Assembly: GCA_049645705.1 (NCBI GenBank)
Contig: JBARUK010000098.1
Span: 1 to 64,000, forward strand
Direction of reading: 5' to 3'
DNA length: 64,000 nt
Source of the DNA: JBGNFV01 sp049645705
Lineage (GTDB): Bacteria > Bacteroidota > Bacteroidia > Cytophagales > Cyclobacteriaceae
The position numbers and the translations under genes are program-made. This document shows positions 59,674-64,000 of the stretch, piece after piece (the stretch's first letter is position 1; each line of letters starts with the position of its first letter). Under the pieces are notes generated by a model. The model was not told where the DNA came from, did no database searches, and saw only the letters and a list, made by a program, of their open reading frames with translations.

Positions 59674-60762
59674 CTACCTGTCTACCAGTGATTTGAGCTC
59701 ACTAACATAGCTGTCGCGCTGGCTTTTGACCGAGTAGTCTTTCAGCACTGTCTCCCGCGCCTGCTCTCCCATAGACTGTCTGAGGGGCTCATCTTCTACC
59801 AGTGTAATGATCTTGTTTACCCACTCATCTTCGCTTTCTGCCAGGAAGCCATTCAGCCCATCGCTGATTATTTCCTGGTTCACCCCTACCGGCGACATGA
59901 TGGTGGCTATTTTCAGCGCCATGTACTGCAGGCCTTTCAGGCCGCACTTGCCGTTTGCCCATTCGTCATCGGGCAGGGGCATAAGCCCTATATCGAAAGA
60001 GTTCAGCTCGCTTACTTCCGTATCTGAGCGCCAGGGTATGCCCTGTATGCCCAGTTCCTCATTGCGGTAGTTGCCATCGCCCATTACCTTAAAGGTCACC
60101 CTGTCACCCAGTCGCTCCTTTACACGCCGCAGGGCCGGTATGGCATGCTCAAAGTGCTGTATGGTCGTTACGCTTCCACTCCAGCCGATACATATCGTCT
60201 CCTTATTGCGCAGGGTCAGGTCCGGCTTGTACTCGTCCGTATCTATAGTAGTAGGGATGATGGTCACCGCCTCGTTAAAGGTAGAGGCATAGTTAGCCAG
60301 GTAGTGGTTACCTGCCACCACCAGGTCTGCCATGCCGATGATGGAGCCTGTCTTACCGGCGTTTTTCAAAAAGCCGAGGGCCTTATTACCCTCACTTATA
60401 TTCTGCAGCCAGATGGCATCGTCAAAATCGAAAACTACCTTGGCGGCTGAATTGGCAAAACCACGCTCAAAACGAGTGCTGCCTGTCATAAAGGCCTCCC
60501 GTTGAATAAAAACGATATCATACCCGGATGCCTTACGCACGTCCTTTAGCCTTTTCAGGTAACTACTGACAAAAATACGCAGCTTGCTCAGGTACCGGCC
60601 GGGGCTATAGAGCACCTTATCGTCTTTGGCGGAAATGAGGAAGGAGTGGTCGCACTGGAAGCCGTTCTGCTCCAGGTAAGACACATATTGCTCGTATCTG
60701 AACCGCTGGGAGGGACTCCTGTCCGGGCGGTGCATGTCTACGAAAAGAATACGAATAGGCAT
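59674..60762 (-). CDS. Glycosyltransferase (GT4-like)
   Basis: The start at 60762 (MPIRILFVDMHRPDRSPSQR) is preferred over an ATG 18 codons upstream. 362 residues of the GT-B fold: the acceptor domain contains VVFDFDDAIWLQN, and the donor domain has TIPTTIDTDEYKPD-type text, then GWSGSVTTIQHFEHAI, FKVMGDGNYR and LMPLPDDEWANGKCGLKGLQ. The C-terminal block with the E/K motif (CGLKGLQYMALK) matches family 4 enzymes. It probably adds sugar to a surface polysaccharide. It is divergent from the flippase with about 140 nt between. Confidence 0.9.
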   Translation of the reverse strand: MPIRILFVDMHRPDRSPSQRFRYEQYVSYLEQNGFQCDHSFLISAKDDKVLYSPGRYLSKLRIFVSSYLKRLKDVRKASGYDIVFIQREAFMTGSTRFERGFANSAAKVVFDFDDAIWLQNISEGNKALGFLKNAGKTGSIIGMADLVVAGNHYLANYASTFNEAVTIIPTTIDTDEYKPDLTLRNKETICIGWSGSVTTIQHFEHAIPALRRVKERLGDRVTFKVMGDGNYRNEELGIQGIPWRSDTEVSELNSFDIGLMPLPDDEWANGKCGLKGLQYMALKIATIMSPVGVNQEIISDGLNGFLAESEDEWVNKIITLVEDEPLRQSMGEQARETVLKDYSVKSQRDSYVSELKSLVDR

Positions 60763-60866
60763 AATATCAGCAGACTGAATGATCTGAAACCGTAAAATCA
60801 CCCCAAAAGTAATCATTCATTCAGACATGCCTGCAATCAATAAGGAGGCTAGCCGGATATTTTTTC

Positions 60867-60874
60867 TAATTTTG
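60867..60874 (+). promoter_or_regulatory. Candidate -7 box TAATTTTG for the flippase operon
   Basis: TAATTTTG is an exact TANNTTTG match, 27 nt before the presumed start at 60901. No TTTG occurs at 19 nt upstream. Confidence 0.45.
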
Positions 60875-60900
60875 CCCCGCACTTAGTTTTAGCCACCGGA

Positions 60901-62277
60901 ATTATCGATTTCAGAAAGACATTTACTACTCTTTTTAAGAAAGGGTCGTTTGCACAGAATCTCGCTATAACCTCGCTGGGAAACTTTGCCGGTTATGCTA
61001 TAGGCTTTCTGTTCACGCCCTTTATAGCCCGGGTGTATGACCCTGAAGTCTACGGTATTTTCGCCTTGTTTAATGCCTTCTCGGCTAACCTGGGCCTCTT
61101 TGTAACGCTTAACTTTACCAATGCCTTCGTACTGCCGAAAAAGGAAGGCGAATTTTACGCCCTGGCCCGGCTTACCTTCCTGTGCATACTGGTCACCACG
61201 GCCATCTCCCTGGTCGTTATAGGCGTGGCCTCCGATTCCATACTGGCCTTTTTCAATGCTGAAAAGCTCGGCCATTGGATCTTCCTGGTGCCACTGTTTG
61301 CCGCGTTTAACGGGTTTAGCGTAGCCTGGACTAGCTGGAACATCAGACTAAAGGAATTTGGCCGCTCGGCCGGTGGCAAAACGCTCTCCATAGTACTCTC
61401 CAAGTCCTTTACCCTGGGCGTAGGCTACCTTACCAGCGGGGCCGTATTCGGCATCATAGGTGGTGAGTTTATAAACCGTCTGCTAAACACCGTCCTACTC
61501 TCCGGCAAAAAGATCCGCAACAGCCTTAGTAAAGTGCTCTTCGGACCCGGGCTGACGGCTATGGCAGCAGCAGGAAAGAAATATAAGGAGTACCCTATCT
61601 ACGCCCTGCCTGCCAACTGGCTGGCCATGGTCATAGACCAGCTGCCCATATTTGCATTAGCCCGTTACTTCGGGCCTGAGTTTTCCGGCTACCTGTCATT
61701 TGCCTATAGCCTTCTCAATATCCCCATCACGCTTATAGGTAACTCTACGGGGCAGGTATTTTTGCAGAAGGCTGCCGAGGTGGGGCCTGAAAACCCGGAA
61801 AGACTACGGGACCTGACCATCCGGCTGTTTAACAAACTTCTTATACTCGGGCTGGGGCCCTTTTGTATAGTGGCCGTCTTCGGTGATCTTATTTTCCCCC
61901 TTTTGCTCGGCGATGAGTGGTACCGGAGCGGTATATTTGCCTCTTACCTGGCCTTTTTCTACTATTTCAGGCTGCAGGGCTTTCCTATAGCCAGTATATA
62001 CCGGGTATTGAGAAAGGAAAAGTATTTCTTTTATATAAACGTATTATCGTTTACCATCACCCTGGGTGCCTTATACCTGGGGGTGACGTATGACGACCCT
62101 GATACGCTCATAAAACTGTTTAGTGTAGCCGGTGCTCTTACCTATATAAGCAGTGCCGCCCTCACATTTTATCTGCTCAGGGCCAGAAAGGGCTGGTGGC
62201 TTCTTTTAAAATCAGGGCTGGCTATTGCAGCGGCTTATTTATTATTATCGTGGTTAAGAGTACTGATCATTGGATAG
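60901..62277 (+). CDS. Polysaccharide flippase (Wzx/MATE-like, oligosaccharide exporter)
   Basis: A membrane protein of about 458 residues with 12 hydrophobic helices. The conserved N-terminus KTFTTLFKKGSFAQNLAITS, GNFAGYAIGFLFTPFIAR, VYDPEVYG is in frame. However, no ATG, GTG or TTG precedes it after the upstream TAG. The first GTG (61033) falls inside this block, after helix 1. An ATT at 60901 (..IDFRKTFTT) would be the simplest non-standard start. The alternative is a frameshift near an upstream ATG in another frame (60826). It is the first gene of a polysaccharide operon with a glycosyltransferase (8-nt overlap) and wecB. Confidence 0.85.
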   Translation: MIDFRKTFTTLFKKGSFAQNLAITSLGNFAGYAIGFLFTPFIARVYDPEVYGIFALFNAFSANLGLFVTLNFTNAFVLPKKEGEFYALARLTFLCILVTTAISLVVIGVASDSILAFFNAEKLGHWIFLVPLFAAFNGFSVAWTSWNIRLKEFGRSAGGKTLSIVLSKSFTLGVGYLTSGAVFGIIGGEFINRLLNTVLLSGKKIRNSLSKVLFGPGLTAMAAAGKKYKEYPIYALPANWLAMVIDQLPIFALARYFGPEFSGYLSFAYSLLNIPITLIGNSTGQVFLQKAAEVGPENPERLRDLTIRLFNKLLILGLGPFCIVAVFGDLIFPLLLGDEWYRSGIFASYLAFFYYFRLQGFPIASIYRVLRKEKYFFYINVLSFTITLGALYLGVTYDDPDTLIKLFSVAGALTYISSAALTFYLLRARKGWWLLLKSGLAIAAAYLLLSWLRVLIIG

Positions 62278-63505
62278 AGCTAAGCAAATATTGATAGTAA
62301 GTCTGGCAGGCCCTCCCAAGTCCGGACCGGAAAGTTTGCAAACGGGTAAAATACTAAAGTACCTGGACACGGACCGGCACCATTTTACCTACATCACAGA
62401 AAATGTACTGGAGGGCAAGGCCGGGGGGTGGAATGTAAGCAACCCCGCCCTGCTGGAAATGCTGAAAAACATACAGGAAATACACAGACTGCCCGCCCTG
62501 TCTGACCCTTACCTGCGCTTTGCCGTGAGCAAACTGGCCCGGGGCCTTACCTATAAGCCGGACCCGTATTTCTTTTTTCACTGGCAGTGGAAGAAGATGG
62601 CCAGAAAAACAGGAGGTAAACCAGACATCATTTATTCACGCAGTACACCCTTTAGCTCCGCAGTAGCGGCGCGTAAGCTAAAGGCCCGCTTCGGGTGCAG
62701 GTGGGTCATGCACCTGAGCGATCCGTGGACGCTCTCACCCCTGTATAACATACCTGATGCGTACCGCGACTGGCACCTGCAGGAGGAAGAGAGTTGCTTT
62801 AAAGAAGCTGACATCATCACCTTTACCAGTAAAAAGACGATAGACCTGTACGCCGGAAAATACCCGGCGCTTGCAGAAAAATTCCGCTATTTCCCTAATG
62901 TATACGACGATGAGCACATTGCCGACGGGCAGTCTGTGCCTGCAGATAAGGTAACCTGGGTGTATACGGGCAATATGTACGGCGACCGCACACCGGAGGC
63001 ACTGTTCAGAGCCCTGGCAACGCTGCAACGCGAGGAACCGTCTGTTTTGGAAAAGCACCGGTTTGTCTTTGCCGGGCATATGGATGAGCCTATCAGGGCC
63101 ATGTTCCATAAGTACGATCTGCCCTGCGTGGAATATGTGGGCCCGCTACCGTTTGAAGAGGCCCGCCGCTTACAGCTGAGTGCCAGTATACTTATTGCTA
63201 TAGACAGCCCCGCAGCAGGAGACCATGCTGTATTTTTTCCATCTAAACTATTAGATTATTTTGTGGCCAGAAAACCGGTGCTGGCCATTACAGGATCTGA
63301 CAGCACAACCAGGGACGTGCTGGACCCGGACAGGAACTTCGTGGTGACCCACGATGAGATTTCTGAGATTATAAAATATATAAAACAGGCTACGCAGGCC
63401 CTGGAAGATGAGCATTACGCATTATTCCAAATGCCTGAGCCGAACCCTTTTTATTCGGCAAGCCAGACAGCCAGAAGACTTCAGGATCTATTTGACAAAC
63501 TATGA
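62270..63505 (+). CDS. Glycosyltransferase family 4
   Basis: A 411-residue GT-B enzyme starting at a TTG (62270), overlapping the flippase stop by 8 nt. The signatures are KQILIVSLAGPPKSGPESLQ, then IIYSRSTPFSSAVAARKL, HLSDPWTLSPLYN (acceptor domain) and in the donor domain VTWVYTGNMYGDRTPEAL, with FVFAGHMDE, VEYVGPLPFEEARRL and FFPSKLLDYFVARKPVLAI. The last block is the typical donor loop. It is predicted to act on a cell-surface sugar polymer. The stop overlaps wecB by 4 nt (ATGA). Confidence 0.9.
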   Translation: MDRAKQILIVSLAGPPKSGPESLQTGKILKYLDTDRHHFTYITENVLEGKAGGWNVSNPALLEMLKNIQEIHRLPALSDPYLRFAVSKLARGLTYKPDPYFFFHWQWKKMARKTGGKPDIIYSRSTPFSSAVAARKLKARFGCRWVMHLSDPWTLSPLYNIPDAYRDWHLQEEESCFKEADIITFTSKKTIDLYAGKYPALAEKFRYFPNVYDDEHIADGQSVPADKVTWVYTGNMYGDRTPEALFRALATLQREEPSVLEKHRFVFAGHMDEPIRAMFHKYDLPCVEYVGPLPFEEARRLQLSASILIAIDSPAAGDHAVFFPSKLLDYFVARKPVLAITGSDSTTRDVLDPDRNFVVTHDEISEIIKYIKQATQALEDEHYALFQMPEPNPFYSASQTARRLQDLFDKL

Positions 63506-64000
63506 AAAAAATTGCCATTGTTTTAGGGACCAGGCCCGAGGCCATCAAGCTGATACCGGTGTACCTTGCCCTGAAAAATAATAAAGACATTCAGACAGCT
63601 TTAGTCTCTACCGGGCAGCACCGGGAGATGCTGGCACAGATCTTCGATTTTTTTGATATAACGCCTGATATCGATCTTGATGTAATGACGCATAATCAGT
63701 CCCTGGCCTCACTTACAGGCCTGGTGCTGAATAAGATCGATAACTACCTGGCAGAAAACCCTACGGACATGATCATTACGCAGGGGGATACGACTACGTG
63801 TATGGCTGCTTCGCTGGCTGCCTTTTACCGGCAGATACCCGTATCGCACGTGGAGGCCGGTCTCAGGACAGGCAATAAGTACTCGCCGTTTCCCGAGGAG
63901 GTCAACCGGAAGATCACGGGCGTGATAGCAGACTTCCACTTTGCCCCTACCAGCAGGGCAGAACAGGCACTGAAGGCCGAGGGGATCACTGAAAATGTGT
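63502..64000 (+). CDS. wecB: UDP-N-acetylglucosamine 2-epimerase (5' part, runs off the window)
   Basis: 166 codons are visible before the edge. The start MKKIAIVLGTRPEAIKLIPV is the hallmark; QGDTTTCMAASLAAFYRQIP and SHVEAGLRTGNKYSPFPEE-VNR are the conserved catalytic and UDP-binding blocks of WecB. It would convert UDP-GlcNAc to UDP-ManNAc for a surface polymer. It is translationally coupled to the preceding glycosyltransferase. The C-terminal half is outside the window. Confidence 0.95.
   Translation, partial: MKKIAIVLGTRPEAIKLIPVYLALKNNKDIQTALVSTGQHREMLAQIFDFFDITPDIDLDVMTHNQSLASLTGLVLNKIDNYLAENPTDMIITQGDTTTCMAASLAAFYRQIPVSHVEAGLRTGNKYSPFPEEVNRKITGVIADFHFAPTSRAEQALKAEGITENV

Overview
The window comes from a Bacteroidota chromosome, most likely a marine or soil Cytophagales-type bacterium. 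The reasons are RHS/LRR surface proteins, TonB-type carboxypeptidase-like regulatory and beta-barrel outer-membrane proteins, many lipoproteins, two-component regulators of Bacteroidota type, few Shine-Dalgarno sequences, and promoters that fit the Bacteroidota primary-sigma pattern TTTG-N19-TANNTTTG. No rRNA, CRISPR array, prophage or insertion sequence was seen. There is one tRNA.

Layout. 1-8012: two minus-strand genes for giant secreted proteins, an LRR/SpvB-like protein followed by an RHS/YD-repeat protein that is cut by the window edge. 8013-9344: a gene-poor stretch with short-period tandem repeats. 9345-12941: a small Cys protein, tRNA-Pro (anticodon AGG), a TraB/GumN lipoprotein, a large orphan protein and a tiny exported peptide. 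13094-17537: an oligopeptide-type ABC importer (binding protein and two permeases, no ATPases) and a small membrane protein. 17826-28508: a histidine kinase, an exported CarboxypepD-like protein, ArsR, a YjjG-like HAD phosphatase, proline catabolism (pruA), an RlpA-like lipoprotein, DinB, and several lipoproteins or exported proteins. 28690-30641: a two-component pair. 30752-32450: an AT-richer XRE/IrrE protease gene and its partner, probably acquired. 32532-36188: a self-regulated membrane operon with an operator inside its promoter, then DUF2254 and DUF817 membrane proteins. 36342-41985: a PEGA lipoprotein, a sugar formyltransferase, an ankyrin protein, rarA, a DMT exporter and ltaE. 42414-44749: an ABC exporter coupled to a phosphopantetheinyl transferase. 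44817-44904: a very short RNA gene. 45027-50007: a peroxiredoxin-like protein, a PAS-type histidine kinase, and bacterial NHEJ (ku, ligD). 50544-55437: a small orphan, two paralogous cNMP-domain/histidine-kinase ATPases, and a response regulator fused to a thioredoxin-reductase-like flavoprotein. 55439-57994: an outer-membrane protein, dnaX (split by an A10 tract) and a DUF2256 protein. 58166-64000: a TPR protein and the start of a surface polysaccharide locus (two glycosyltransferases, a flippase, wecB).

The most noteworthy items are these: dnaX, whose reading frame yields a short gamma-like product and reaches the tau C-terminus only by -1 slippage on ten adenines; the kinase/kinase/RR-flavoprotein operon, whose output enzyme lacks the redox cysteines; a perfect-consensus promoter driving a 51-nt RNA; a structured 100-nt RNA before dinB; a palindromic operator duplicated at both ends of a three-gene operon; a family of 11-bp-period repeat arrays; a tRNA-Pro with A34; and two genes (a histidine kinase and the flippase) whose conserved N-terminus has no ordinary start codon.
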